Assembly (NCBI GenBank): GCA_002483365.1
Contig: DLHT01000006.1
Span: 245,524-309,523, forward strand
Direction: 5' to 3'
Source of the DNA: Cellvibrio sp. UBA7661
GTDB taxonomy: Bacteria; Pseudomonadota; Gammaproteobacteria; Pseudomonadales; Cellvibrionaceae
DNA: 64,000 bases
Both the position numbers and the translations under genes were made by a program. The notes beneath the pieces are model-generated. The model was not told the DNA's origin, made no database searches, and was given only the letters and a program-made list of their open reading frames with translations. Positions 33,546 through 42,862 of the stretch are shown piece by piece; position 1 is the first letter of the stretch, and every line of letters begins with the position of its first letter.

Positions 33546-34607
33546 TCAATCGCTGAAGAAATGCCGACTAATTTCCATAAAGATTTTCTCGCGCAGAACC
33601 AACTCTTCGTTCACCAACTGGTGGCGCGCCCCGGGAATCATTGCAATTTTGGTACCGGGTAAAGCGTGCTGGATATGGGTGAGGTTGTAGCGCCAATCGA
33701 CCGTCATATCCTCATCGCCCTGCACCACCAAAACCGGTTTTTTCGATCCCACTTGGGGTGTAAGCAAAGGTGGGAACTGGCGAAACCGGGCGTTCCACTC
33801 TTTCATGGCTCCCACCCAACGCACCGACAAAAACCGCGATTGCAGACAATCCTGATTATCCACAAAACGGTTAAATGCCTCATCATGCGAGCTTTGTGAG
33901 GGGCCGCGTTTCATACGTTTCACGAAGTGGTGGAGTAATGCATAACGCCAACGGCCCGATCCCCATCCGTACGGCAATATCAAGGGCGCACAGAGTGCGA
34001 TACCGGCAAATGGCAAAGCCACAGGCTGCTGTCCATAACGCCACAAATGATTCAATAAGACTGCACCACCGGTGCTCTGCCCCAGCGCATAGTAAGGTGC
34101 TGGCAACAGATGACGTGCTGATTGCAAAAGGGTTTCCAACACATCGGCATACTGATCAAACGAATCAATCGCAACCTGCTCACCGCTACTTAATCCATGG
34201 CCAGGCAGGTCAAACGCCATCACCGCAAACCCTTGCTGTAAACCAAACGCAATTGCCTTATCAAAGACACCCACATGATCGTAATAGCCATGCACAATGA
34301 CCAAAGTACCTTTAGGGGGCGACACAGGGTTCAACGGCAACCAGTAATGGGTGGCAATGCGAAACCCCGCCGCCATTACATAACCAAAGCCGTGTCCCAG
34401 ATAATTCTGGTATTTGGCGAAATTGATACTATAAAAGTTCAAGTAGGTTTGCGCGCCCGGTGTCTCAACCAACGCCTGGTCGTGCGCCAGATCAAACCGC
34501 AATTCCGGTATTTGCGCGATCAACTCTTGTGCATGCTGCGAAGTAAATAAAAGGCTGCTCCCGGAGAGCAAAGAACGGGCAATATCCGGCATAGGGTCAT
34601 AATCCAT
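33546..34607 (-). CDS. Alpha/beta hydrolase (lysophospholipase-like)
   Basis: Serine hydrolase of 353 residues related to monoacylglycerol lipase/PldB-type enzymes. The nucleophile is S178 in the elbow GQSTGG. The oxyanion segment is VIVHGYYDH, the acid lies in QGDEDMTVDW, and the histidine in PGARHQLVNE. No signal peptide is evident, so it is probably cytosolic. The substrate is unknown; lysophospholipid or monoglyceride is usual for the branch. The start is uncertain among ATGs at 34607 and 34619, since neither has a good ribosome site. It is divergent from the AraC-type regulator. Confidence 0.82.
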   Translation of the reverse strand: MDYDPMPDIARSLLSGSSLLFTSQHAQELIAQIPELRFDLAHDQALVETPGAQTYLNFYSINFAKYQNYLGHGFGYVMAAGFRIATHYWLPLNPVSPPKGTLVIVHGYYDHVGVFDKAIAFGLQQGFAVMAFDLPGHGLSSGEQVAIDSFDQYADVLETLLQSARHLLPAPYYALGQSTGGAVLLNHLWRYGQQPVALPFAGIALCAPLILPYGWGSGRWRYALLHHFVKRMKRGPSQSSHDEAFNRFVDNQDCLQSRFLSVRWVGAMKEWNARFRQFPPLLTPQVGSKKPVLVVQGDEDMTVDWRYNLTHIQHALPGTKIAMIPGARHQLVNEELVLREKIFMEISRHFFSD

Positions 34608-34756
34608 AACACAATCCATAAATAGGGGGTAAGAGGGTAGATTGGCTGCGACACAAAAGATTGCATCCACTATAATCCCCCCCTCAAACACAGGCCACAA
34701 CCTGACACATTACAGACCTAATAACACATAACAACGACAACCAGGGTTTGACGCTC

Positions 34757-35917
34757 ATGCAAAAACACATTTTCAATATCCACGACGTCATCTTATTCAT
34801 GACCGTTGCCGAATGTATCCTGCTGGTGATTTTCCAAGCGATACTGCCGGTCAAAAACAAACTCGCCAACCGTCTGCTCAGTATTTTCTTAATTTCCATC
34901 GCCATCAGCTCCGCTTGTATTCTGGTTTTATGGAATGACGATGTAAAACTGTTTGAGCTTTTTGATGAAACCATGCTGCCGTATTTTTTGGTTATTGCGC
35001 AGCTACTCAAAGGCCACATGTTGTTATTTTATGTTGTTGCACTCACGGAAGATGCCTTCCGGTTTACGCGGCGACACCTGCTGCACCTCGCACCCATTGC
35101 AGTTGCATTGCTATGGTTACTAGGCTTCCAAATTGACAGTTCCGATTTACGTTTCAAAACCCTCGGGCAAACCGAAACAGAACGTGAAATTGCCAACTGC
35201 GTATGGCATTTTATTAAAATCATGCCGTTCTTTTATGCGCTGGCCTCAGTGAATGCTGTGCGTCGCTATCGTATTAGCCTGCACAACCAATACTCCAACT
35301 TTTCACCTACCGAACCCACTTGGTTAAATATGTTGAGTTTGGGTTTCTTATTTACCTGGAGCTTTTCGATACTCGTCCATGTCATCGCCAATACCGTAGC
35401 ACTGGATGCACCCAAGGTGTCGGATCTGTTCGGTATTGCAGAAAACTACGTTGTATTTATCCTGATCAACGCGTTATTCATTAACAGCGTAGTACACACA
35501 CACAAATTACTCACCACCAAGCCTGAAGCTACCAAAGATAAAACTGACGAAAAGCTTACCGACTCCGCAATCCAGAAAGTACAGCTGGGCATGGAAGTAC
35601 AAAAATTGTTTTTAAAACAAAACCTCAATATCGATGAGTTTTCCAAGCGTATCAACTTGCCTGTCAAAGAAGTCTCCGCCGTCATCAACAAACATTACGG
35701 CACCAACTTTTTTGAATTTATGAACAGCTACCGCGTTGAAGAAGCGAAGCGTTTGTTAGGCGATGCACAACACGCCGACATGACCGTAATGGATGTATTA
35801 CTACACGCGGGCTTTAACAGCAAATCAGCCTTTCATCGCTTTTTTAATCGACTGGTGGGAATGTCCCCTACCGAATACCGTAAGCAAAATTTAAACAAAG
35901 AAAATAAAGCTGCCTAA
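34757..35917 (+). CDS. Membrane-anchored AraC-type transcription regulator
   Basis: A 386-residue protein with seven predicted membrane helices in the first 245 residues (for example DVILFMTVAECILLVIF and LLSIFLISIAISSACILVLW) and a C-terminal AraC/XylS helix-turn-helix domain (from about residue 285; LNIDEFSKRINLPVKEVSAVIN, then AGFNSKSAFHRFFNRLVGMSPTEYRK). The layout suggests sensing at the membrane and direct control of DNA. It stands at the edge of the beta-glucan locus and is the only regulator in it, so it is the likely activator. The ATG at 34757 is preferred to a TTG at 34748. Confidence 0.88.
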   Translation: MQKHIFNIHDVILFMTVAECILLVIFQAILPVKNKLANRLLSIFLISIAISSACILVLWNDDVKLFELFDETMLPYFLVIAQLLKGHMLLFYVVALTEDAFRFTRRHLLHLAPIAVALLWLLGFQIDSSDLRFKTLGQTETEREIANCVWHFIKIMPFFYALASVNAVRRYRISLHNQYSNFSPTEPTWLNMLSLGFLFTWSFSILVHVIANTVALDAPKVSDLFGIAENYVVFILINALFINSVVHTHKLLTTKPEATKDKTDEKLTDSAIQKVQLGMEVQKLFLKQNLNIDEFSKRINLPVKEVSAVINKHYGTNFFEFMNSYRVEEAKRLLGDAQHADMTVMDVLLHAGFNSKSAFHRFFNRLVGMSPTEYRKQNLNKENKAA

Positions 35918-35923
35918 TAAATA

Positions 35924-35943
35924 AGCCGGCAATTATGCCGGCT
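35924..35943 (+). terminator. Terminator-like hairpin after the regulator gene
   Basis: AGCCGGC and GCCGGCT pair around a 6-nt centre (A-ATTA-T, whose outer bases may also pair). A short T-rich tract follows on +. The ADP-ribosylglycohydrolase gene converges on it. Confidence 0.65.
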
Positions 35944-35983
35944 ATTCTGTTTTCTACCTGGGCTGTTTCTACCTTTTGTTCTC
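35942..35983 (-). repeat. In-frame tandem copies of a gene end: three TAG stops
   Basis: On the coding strand the gene ends GAG AAC AAA AGG TAG. It continues in the same frame AAA CAG CCC AGG TAG and AAA ACA GAA TAG. Units are 15, 15 and 12 nt, each closed by TAG. Confidence 0.85.
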
Positions 35984-37342
35984 TCCGCCAATAATCCATT
36001 TATCATTTACTTTATCCAGACTACCCATTGATAGCTCGACAATGGCTTTATCAACGACTAATACGCCTGCATCCGCCATGCTCTCAAATGTATCTATGCC
36101 ATTGTTAGGGAAATTTTTACGCGTGCGATGAATGTTAAATCGGTTTGAAAATGTTTTACCGAAGGCATCTTCAATTCCTTTTTGGCCGTACATAAAACCT
36201 AGCAACCCACCCCAGGTTGCAGTGGGATTATCAGAATCCCAGCCTGCCAAAGCACCTATCTTAATTGTTTCTTTCAGGTCACCTTCACCATAAAACAAAC
36301 TGACCAAGCTTGCAGCGAAGTTAATACCTGCGGCAAAACATCCATTGCAATAAAGATTGCGCGATGTCAGGTCATAACCGTCTTGTTGCTGTTGCTGGTA
36401 GCGCACATAAATGGCATCGCGCGCTTGCTCCCAAGTTACGCCTGAATGATATTGTTGTTTGACGAAATCAAACATTGCGGCAGGATACTGACCACCCTCC
36501 GGCAAATAAGAACGTGCTTGTTCAGCCAGCCATAACACTTGCTCTTTGCGCGACAATTTTTTGTCCACCGCAGGCGCGAGTGAATACATCACGATATAAA
36601 AGCGAGCGATGTCGGCAGCTTCTTTGTCGGCTACCGTGCGCACAGCCAAATCACCTAACTGCAAAGCGATATCCGGTCTTGCAGGTGCAAAAAATCCGAA
36701 AATTTCCGTCGTCAGCTGCGCATCGATCATATCGTAATGGGGGTTCAGGGTATGGCTTCCCGTGAGAGGGGGCAGCACACCATCAGACATCAAGTCGAAT
36801 GCTTTTTGATTTGATACCCATAAAAAATTTTCATAATTTCCTTCCGGATCACGGCCAAAAGGGGTTTCTTCTTTTGCAGAATAAATATGCGTCATCCAAC
36901 CTGTGCGAATCTGCTCCGGCGTGAGCAGAACGGATGGACTGTTTTTCAACAGTTGCAGATAAATATATTCAATATCCGTGTCATCATCTGAACCCCAGAC
37001 ACCTTTCTCATCAACAGTCACAAAATCAATGGTGTCCGATAAATTGCTGGGGATACCTTGCCCCCAAATACTCGGCAGATCTTTTTTGCCCCAATCGTTA
37101 CGCGTATAAAAATCACCGGTTTTGATATCACCGATGTTTCCGACTTTATCCATTTCTGTCACCAAACCAGTCCAATTAGCAATACATTGGCCTAACCAAA
37201 ATCCATACAGGGAGTCGCGATAAGCAGCGCGGGACACTTCAATTACGCGAGGTTTATTTACTGACTCCTTTGTGTGTTTTTCATTAACCGCAGCACAACC
37301 TACGAATATTGGCAACAATATTAGAAATGCAACATTACGCAT
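35969..37342 (-). CDS. Lipoprotein of the ADP-ribosylglycohydrolase fold
   Basis: A 457-residue exported lipoprotein (lipobox PIFVGC, C16) with the ADP-ribosylglycohydrolase fold. Paired metal motifs are visible: DDDTD at residues 119-123 and GWDSDNPTATWGGLLG near residue 370. Known members cleave ADP-ribose bonds in the cytosol. A lipidated extracytoplasmic member inside a glucan locus more likely acts on a glycan; this is inference. Cysteines in NLYCNGCFAAG might pair. It lies 99 nt after GH16 in the same direction but behind a terminator. AGGAG precedes the ATG. Confidence 0.82.
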   Translation of the reverse strand: MRNVAFLILLPIFVGCAAVNEKHTKESVNKPRVIEVSRAAYRDSLYGFWLGQCIANWTGLVTEMDKVGNIGDIKTGDFYTRNDWGKKDLPSIWGQGIPSNLSDTIDFVTVDEKGVWGSDDDTDIEYIYLQLLKNSPSVLLTPEQIRTGWMTHIYSAKEETPFGRDPEGNYENFLWVSNQKAFDLMSDGVLPPLTGSHTLNPHYDMIDAQLTTEIFGFFAPARPDIALQLGDLAVRTVADKEAADIARFYIVMYSLAPAVDKKLSRKEQVLWLAEQARSYLPEGGQYPAAMFDFVKQQYHSGVTWEQARDAIYVRYQQQQQDGYDLTSRNLYCNGCFAAGINFAASLVSLFYGEGDLKETIKIGALAGWDSDNPTATWGGLLGFMYGQKGIEDAFGKTFSNRFNIHRTRKNFPNNGIDTFESMADAGVLVVDKAIVELSMGSLDKVNDKWIIGGENKR

Positions 37343-37390
37343 ACACTCTCCTCTTGAAAGGCTTTCAGCCTCTTCTCTTTTTCCACATCA

Positions 37391-37420
37391 AAGAAAAAGC
37401 CGGCATATTGCCGGCCTTTT
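37391..37420 (-). terminator. Intrinsic terminator after GH16
   Basis: GCCGGCA-TAT-TGCCGGC is flanked by A and T runs; on - it is followed by TTTTTC. It separates GH16 from the ADP-ribosylglycohydrolase gene. Confidence 0.8.
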
Positions 37421-37441
37421 CTGGATTATGTCAGTGCGATG

Positions 37442-39544
37442 TTATTCCACTTCCAAACGCACATTATCAAACGAAACATCAATTGCACCCGAAGGTTCTA
37501 CCACAAATAAATTGGTAATTTCATTGAGCCGTGCAACACCAGGACAACACGGCACCGAGTTACCATTATCAATCAAGTCAGCAACACCAATACTGTAAGA
37601 AGTCCACACACCATCTGCAGGCAGTGGAATACTGACATCACTCACATTCGGCCAACCGCTATCCATTTTAATTAATAAAGCAGTGCCTTCAGCTTTGCTA
37701 TTCACCTTGAAATCAAATTTCAATTTACCTTGTGCAGCCCAATGATTCAAATTTGCAGGCCCCTCAATCACGTTAAAAAACACATTGCCATCGGCACCGG
37801 TTTTTACCACATTGAATATTTTACCGCGGCCATCCTCATCTTTTTCTGATGCGGCGATATGGCCACTTGGGTTATAGCTTTGAATCTGTAAACCATCTGC
37901 AATAACGTCTCCATAAGCGGTGAACAACGGCAATGCAGCAAATGTTGGCATATCGCCACCATCTGCCGATTTGCCTTCAATGCGGATATTATCAAACGAC
38001 ACGTTCATGGCCGCAGATGGATCAACAACAAAAGTATTCACGACCGATGACAGTCTCGCTTTACCACCCGCCAATGAGTTGCCGTTATCAAGCAAGTCTG
38101 CGAGTGTAATGCGAAACTCTTTCCATTCGCCGTCCGCACCTAAAGGCACACTGACATCGCTCACATTCGGCCAACCACTATCGATTTTCACCAGTAATTT
38201 TGCACCGGCTGCTTTGCTGTTAACTTTGACATCAAAAATTAATTCACTGTCAGTTGACCAATTGCTCATATCAGCAGGGTCACCTTTTATTTTGAAATAG
38301 ACGTTACCGTTAGCGCCCGTCTTTGCGACATTCCACACATTACCGCGGCCAGCTTCCTCAACTTGTGAATGACTGATTGCACCATCGGGATTGTAAGAAT
38401 CAAATTGCAATACGCTCGCCAGACTATTGTCGTACATCAAAAACAACGGCGGGCCAGGCAATTCAACTGCACCAATAACCGGGCGCTGATGACCCTCCAC
38501 AATTTCTGCATCGGGGCTGATGGTAGCGCAACCTTTACCTGTCGTTGGTGAGCCAGTACATTCATATACTCTCACCCAATCTACCAACATTTTTTGCGGG
38601 AATACGGATTCATCAACACCTTTGTTATTTACGTTGCCCGCCCAATTACCGCCGACAGCAAGATTCAACAATAAATGGAATTTGGAATGGCGATCAAATG
38701 GCGCGCCTACCGGTGCATCTTTCAACACACCATCTTGCATGTATTGGCCATACCAGCCGGTTTCACGTTGAGTGGCAAAGTGAACGCCATCTACATACCA
38801 ACGAATTTCACCCTCTTCCCATTCAACAGCATAGGTATGGAAATCATCAGCAGGGTTAGCATTGTTCGGCAATTTATAATCTGCACCGGCATTCATGTTA
38901 CCCGGCCAAACACGGCCGTAATGCAAAGTACCATGCACCGCTGCTTCCGGTTCACCGCCATTGGTCACGACTTTTAAATTCACCGCTTCCATAATGTCGA
39001 TTTCACCGCTGGAAGCCCAGGTGCCGTAAGGTGAATTCGTTGGCAGCATCCAAATCGCTGGCCAGGTACCTTGTCCAAAAGGAAGTTTTGCGCGAACTTC
39101 AAATTTGCCAAATGTCCACTCTGCGATATTTTTGGTACGCAAACGTGCAGAAGTGTAAGGCAAGGTTTTGGTGTTTGGGCTATCGCCTTCCGGCGAATCA
39201 GAGCCAGTAAAATCTTCACGTTTTGCAACAATATTCAATACGCCACCTTCGATGTACGCATTTTCTGCGCGGTCGGTGTAGCACTGCTGCTCATTGTTAC
39301 CTCCACCCCAGCAATTTTTTTCAAAATTCCATTTGCTGGTATCGATTGTTGCACCATCAAATTCATCGCTCCATACCAACTTCCACTCTGGAGTAGCGGC
39401 AGTTGAAGAGCTTGATGCAGCACTGGAACTATTTTTACTGCTGCCGCCGCCACCTGAACCACCACAGCCAACCAGACTAGCTAATGCTATCGCTGCGCAG
39501 ATTTTGGTGAAATGGGGCTTATAACCGAGCTCGTGATTTCTCAT
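37442..39544 (-). CDS. GH16 endo-beta-1,3(1,4)-glucanase lipoprotein with two C-terminal modules
   Basis: Surface or periplasmic laminarinase-type enzyme, 700 residues. The lipobox ends at C27 (LVGC), then a Gly/Ser-rich linker typical of Cellvibrio enzymes. The GH16 domain covers about 52-330 with the catalytic motif E181-I-D183-I-M-E186. Two tandem modules of about 165 residues follow (about 365-530 and 536-700); both contain SGWPNVSDVS and end with SFDNxRxE, so they arose by duplication and look like beta-sandwich carbohydrate-binding domains. The specificity for beta-1,3-glucan is inferred from neighbours. GAGG precedes the ATG. Confidence 0.92.
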   Translation of the reverse strand: MRNHELGYKPHFTKICAAIALASLVGCGGSGGGGSSKNSSSAASSSSTAATPEWKLVWSDEFDGATIDTSKWNFEKNCWGGGNNEQQCYTDRAENAYIEGGVLNIVAKREDFTGSDSPEGDSPNTKTLPYTSARLRTKNIAEWTFGKFEVRAKLPFGQGTWPAIWMLPTNSPYGTWASSGEIDIMEAVNLKVVTNGGEPEAAVHGTLHYGRVWPGNMNAGADYKLPNNANPADDFHTYAVEWEEGEIRWYVDGVHFATQRETGWYGQYMQDGVLKDAPVGAPFDRHSKFHLLLNLAVGGNWAGNVNNKGVDESVFPQKMLVDWVRVYECTGSPTTGKGCATISPDAEIVEGHQRPVIGAVELPGPPLFLMYDNSLASVLQFDSYNPDGAISHSQVEEAGRGNVWNVAKTGANGNVYFKIKGDPADMSNWSTDSELIFDVKVNSKAAGAKLLVKIDSGWPNVSDVSVPLGADGEWKEFRITLADLLDNGNSLAGGKARLSSVVNTFVVDPSAAMNVSFDNIRIEGKSADGGDMPTFAALPLFTAYGDVIADGLQIQSYNPSGHIAASEKDEDGRGKIFNVVKTGADGNVFFNVIEGPANLNHWAAQGKLKFDFKVNSKAEGTALLIKMDSGWPNVSDVSIPLPADGVWTSYSIGVADLIDNGNSVPCCPGVARLNEITNLFVVEPSGAIDVSFDNVRLEVE

Positions 39545-39669
39545 AGTTACCTCTATTGTTATTGTGTAAAAAAACCGGGATGTTGTTAAAACACAGGCTT
39601 AATTTTTTATGCAAACTCAACAAACTATAAAACTGAAAAAACAAAAAATTCATATCATTATTGATACAA

Positions 39670-39701
39670 AAAACCGGACTCCATCAATGGAGCCCAGTTT
39701 T
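39670..39701 (-). terminator. Intrinsic terminator after GH3
   Basis: A 13-bp stem with two G-U pairs (AAACTGGGCTCCA / TGGAGTCCGGTTT) around TTGA is followed on - by TTTTTT. It separates GH3 from GH16. Confidence 0.85.
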
Positions 39702-39716
39702 TATTTAGTCGCCTTT

Positions 39717-39732
39717 CTTATTCACTTATTCA
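39717..39732 (-). repeat. Perfect 8-nt tandem duplication over the GH3 stop
   Basis: On the coding strand TGAATAAG is repeated twice exactly, the first copy holding the GH3 stop codon (GAA TAA). Confidence 0.75.
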
Positions 39733-42275
39733 ACACACGCAGGAGCTGTTGCATTTTTCTCAATGCGGACATTGTAAATAGATACATCCAAGCTACCCGC
39801 AGTGCTCAGCATAAAGGGCGACAGAACCATATCCATTTTCACACGCTTTTTCGCCAAGCACTCAAGCGCAACACTCACACTTGTCCACTCGCCTACTGCA
39901 GCTGCATTTAATTGCTCAGTAATGGCAATTTCACCACCGCAATCACTGCCGCAATACATCCCCAGATTTACGTCAGCATTTGGTTTTGTATTCACTTTGA
40001 CATCAAATACCAATGCGCCTTTGTTTTCCAGATAAGGAGTGAAATCGGTGCGCGTCGTAGAACCCAAAGTGACAGTTGCTTTCGCTGAACCATCAAACCT
40101 CAAGCGACGGGTATCTTCTTGTACAGATTTATCTTCTGATGACACAACCACCGCACCTAATTCGCCACTGCTGGTGGTCACAGGCAACATGTTATTCATG
40201 TGATCGAGCAACACCAGTGTCCATGGGTTCATAACACGTTGATTGAATATTGGTGCGCTGTCGGGTGTTGCAGCAGCAACGGCTTGCGCTGCAGATTCGT
40301 CCAATAAACCGGTTTCGGTTTTATCGCTGTAGGTCAAACCAAAATCGAATGCAAATTGAGGTTTGTAGTCAGCATCACCCACGTTCAATGGCGACTGTGT
40401 TGGCGATGACGGCCAGGAGAACGGCAACTTGCCTTTTACATCGTAATTGACTGAACCATCGGCTTTGGTGAGTACCACATCCGCAACACCGACACCTTCA
40501 GAACCTGGCAACCATACAACGGCAAATGCATCAGAGGCGTTGATAAAATTGTTAGCCCAGAGAGGACGGCCAGTGATAAACAAGGAAACCACTTTGATAC
40601 CATCGGCTTTTAATTTTTTCAGCAGTGCGAGGCTGGTTTCATTTTTGTAAATCAGCGCACCTACATCGCCTTGCATTTCCGCATAAGGGTCTTCACCAAA
40701 CACCACGAAAGCGACATCCGGTTTTTCGGTGTAACTGCCATCAACGCTTAACACCGCTGAACCACCGGCAGCTTTAGCGGCATCGGCGATACCTTGATAA
40801 ATTGAACTGCCACCCGGGAAATCCGCATTCACGTTGCCAGTGCCCTGCCAGGTGATACTCCATCCACCAGATTGTTTCCCTATATTGTCAGCACCATCGC
40901 CTGCGACCAGAATTTTGCTGTTCGCTTTTACCGGTAATGTCGCGCCATTATTTTTCAGCAACACAATCGATTCACGCACTGCCTGACGTGCAACTGCGCG
41001 ATGTTCCGGCGAACCGATGACGTCCGCCTTTCCCGCAAGTTCACGTGTGGAAGGTGCACCTTTATCGAACAAACCTGCACGTAATTTCACACGCAAAATA
41101 CGCGCTACCGCATCATCCAAACGCGCCATCGAAATCTCGCCACTTTTCACTTGCGCGAGAGTGTTGTGGTACAACTCTTTCCAGTTTGGATCCGGGGCCA
41201 TGAAAATATCCAAACCGGCATTGATCGATTGTGGACAGCTTACCGGTGTACAACCGGATACGAACGCATGACCGTTCCAGTCTCCCACCACCAAACCATC
41301 AAAACCCATTTGGTTTTTAAGTTGATCGGTCAACAAATATTTATTGCCGTGCATTTTTACATCTTGCCAACTGCTGAACGATGCCATCACCGTCTGTGCG
41401 CCAGCGGCCAACGCCGTTTCATAACCGGCGTTGTGGATTTTTACCAATTCTTCTTCGCTCATCGCCGCATTACCGCGGTCCTGGCCGCCTTCAGTACCGC
41501 CATCAGCCAAAAAATGTTTGGCAGTGGCAATAACATGGCGCTCACTGAGTAAATCTTTACCTGCAACACCTTGCAGGCCTTCAACCATCGCACCGCCGTA
41601 GGATTTCACTACTGCAGGATCTTCTGAATAGGATTCATAGGTGCGCCCCCAACGGTCATCGCGCACAACCGCGAGCGTGGGTGCAAAGCTCCAGTCGATA
41701 CCGGTCACTGCAATTTCAGCGGCGGTTACTGCACCAATTTGGCGGATCAAATCCGGGTTGCGGGCTGCGCCCAAACCGATGTTATGCGGGAAAAGGGTTG
41801 CACCAATAATATTGTTGTGGCCGTGCACTGCATCGGTACCCCACATAATAGGTACAGGTACGCGGCCATTTTCGGTGCTCATGGACGCGTTATAAAACGC
41901 ATCGGCCAGCGCCAGCCAATCTTCCACTTTGGCGTGCTTGTTCTCCGACGGGAAAGAACCGCCACCATTCAAAATAGAACCCAGCGAGTATTCAGTCACA
42001 TCTGCTGGTGTCACCTGACGCAATTCAGGCTGAATCAACTGTCCCACTTTTTGCTCAAGGGTCAGCTTACCCAGGAGTTCGGTAATTTTTGCTTCGATTG
42101 CCGGATCTTTCTTAACCGCGCTTTGTACGCTTGGCCACAGAGATGCTTCTGCTGTTGCCGCCGGTGTCGTATCCGCAGTAGTTATCTCGCTGGATTTTTT
42201 TTCGCATCCACTCAATGTAGCCAGCACGGCAAGACTGCAGGCCGCGAAAACACCCGATTTATACAAACTAGGCAT
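39726..42275 (-). CDS. GH3 exo-beta-glucosidase lipoprotein (ExoP-like)
   Basis: Lipoprotein glucan 1,3/1,4-beta-glucosidase, 849 residues, releasing glucose from beta-glucan oligosaccharides. The lipobox ends at C24 (TLSGC). The GH3 N-terminal barrel has RTYESYSEDP and the nucleophile D332 in VVGDWNG; the C-terminal GH3 domain follows. A beta-sandwich domain of the ExoP type (about 690-849) closes the protein with the pattern FDVKVN...NVRIEK also seen in the GH16 modules. GAGG precedes the ATG. Its presumed promoter lies about 350 nt upstream with an intrinsic terminator in between. Confidence 0.93.
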   Translation of the reverse strand: MPSLYKSGVFAACSLAVLATLSGCEKKSSEITTADTTPAATAEASLWPSVQSAVKKDPAIEAKITELLGKLTLEQKVGQLIQPELRQVTPADVTEYSLGSILNGGGSFPSENKHAKVEDWLALADAFYNASMSTENGRVPVPIMWGTDAVHGHNNIIGATLFPHNIGLGAARNPDLIRQIGAVTAAEIAVTGIDWSFAPTLAVVRDDRWGRTYESYSEDPAVVKSYGGAMVEGLQGVAGKDLLSERHVIATAKHFLADGGTEGGQDRGNAAMSEEELVKIHNAGYETALAAGAQTVMASFSSWQDVKMHGNKYLLTDQLKNQMGFDGLVVGDWNGHAFVSGCTPVSCPQSINAGLDIFMAPDPNWKELYHNTLAQVKSGEISMARLDDAVARILRVKLRAGLFDKGAPSTRELAGKADVIGSPEHRAVARQAVRESIVLLKNNGATLPVKANSKILVAGDGADNIGKQSGGWSITWQGTGNVNADFPGGSSIYQGIADAAKAAGGSAVLSVDGSYTEKPDVAFVVFGEDPYAEMQGDVGALIYKNETSLALLKKLKADGIKVVSLFITGRPLWANNFINASDAFAVVWLPGSEGVGVADVVLTKADGSVNYDVKGKLPFSWPSSPTQSPLNVGDADYKPQFAFDFGLTYSDKTETGLLDESAAQAVAAATPDSAPIFNQRVMNPWTLVLLDHMNNMLPVTTSSGELGAVVVSSEDKSVQEDTRRLRFDGSAKATVTLGSTTRTDFTPYLENKGALVFDVKVNTKPNADVNLGMYCGSDCGGEIAITEQLNAAAVGEWTSVSVALECLAKKRVKMDMVLSPFMLSTAGSLDVSIYNVRIEKNATAPACVE

Positions 42276-42415
42276 AAATTACCTCGCAAAAAAATGTTGT
42301 TGTAGGAGCTGTAGTATGAGTTTTATTCCTAATACCCAAATGTTTGTTCTTCTGGTATTGGGGTCAGGCTTATTAGTTCAGGGTTGATTGAAAAACAAAA
42401 AATGGCCGCCAATGT

Positions 42416-42456
42416 AAAAAAGCCCCCGCTTTCTACTTGAGGGAGAACGCGGGGGC
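42416..42456 (-). terminator. Intrinsic terminator inside the GH3 leader
   Basis: GCCCCCGC pairs with GCGGGGGC around a loop of about 19 nt and is followed on - by TTTTTT. It lies 140 nt before the GH3 start, so transcription from the upstream element must pass it. Confidence 0.75.
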
Positions 42457-42652
42457 CAAGCAAGGAGAGCTAACAAGAATAGATAGGGTTGGCATTTGTG
42501 TACCTAACCAAACTTGCTAACACCCGTGGGGACCTGACATCACCCAAGGGTTCATCTGCTGAAAACACACATCAGCAACAACTCCAGCCAGGCTCAACCA
42601 CGGGCACAAGCAGGAATTTGTGAGTGAATAATGGCACTGAAATAAAGAAGGG

Positions 42653-42670
42653 GTCGTCCCACTTTGTGCC
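42653..42670 (-). promoter_or_regulatory. Shared promoter element, copy 1 (GH3)
   Basis: Coding strand reads AAAGTGGGACGACC. The core TGGGACGAC is identical to copies before the TonB receptor and GH81. A -10-like CATTAT follows about 20 bp later. Confidence 0.55.
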
Positions 42671-42830
42671 AACGGACGAAGATGGGGCACCTACATCCAA
42701 TAATGGGATTCAACCCGGACTTCGTAGTAAATAAATGAGGTTTTACGAACTCGGCAAACGATAAGTTTGCGTTCGAGTGCGCACAAATTCTTGCTAGCGA
42801 ACCGCAGGATGAGGGCTGTTAAAGCGGACA

Positions 42831-42862
42831 AACACGGAGACCGACTATCCGGTCTCCGTGTT
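42831..42862 (-). terminator. Terminator hairpin after the halogenase gene
   Basis: AACACGGAGACCG and its exact complement form a 13-bp stem with a 6-nt loop directly after the halogenase stop. The T run is short. Confidence 0.7.

Noticed and set aside
42276..42652. Possible leader peptide controlling GH3
   Set aside because: Only a six-codon ATG frame without a ribosome site or biased codons was found before the terminator.
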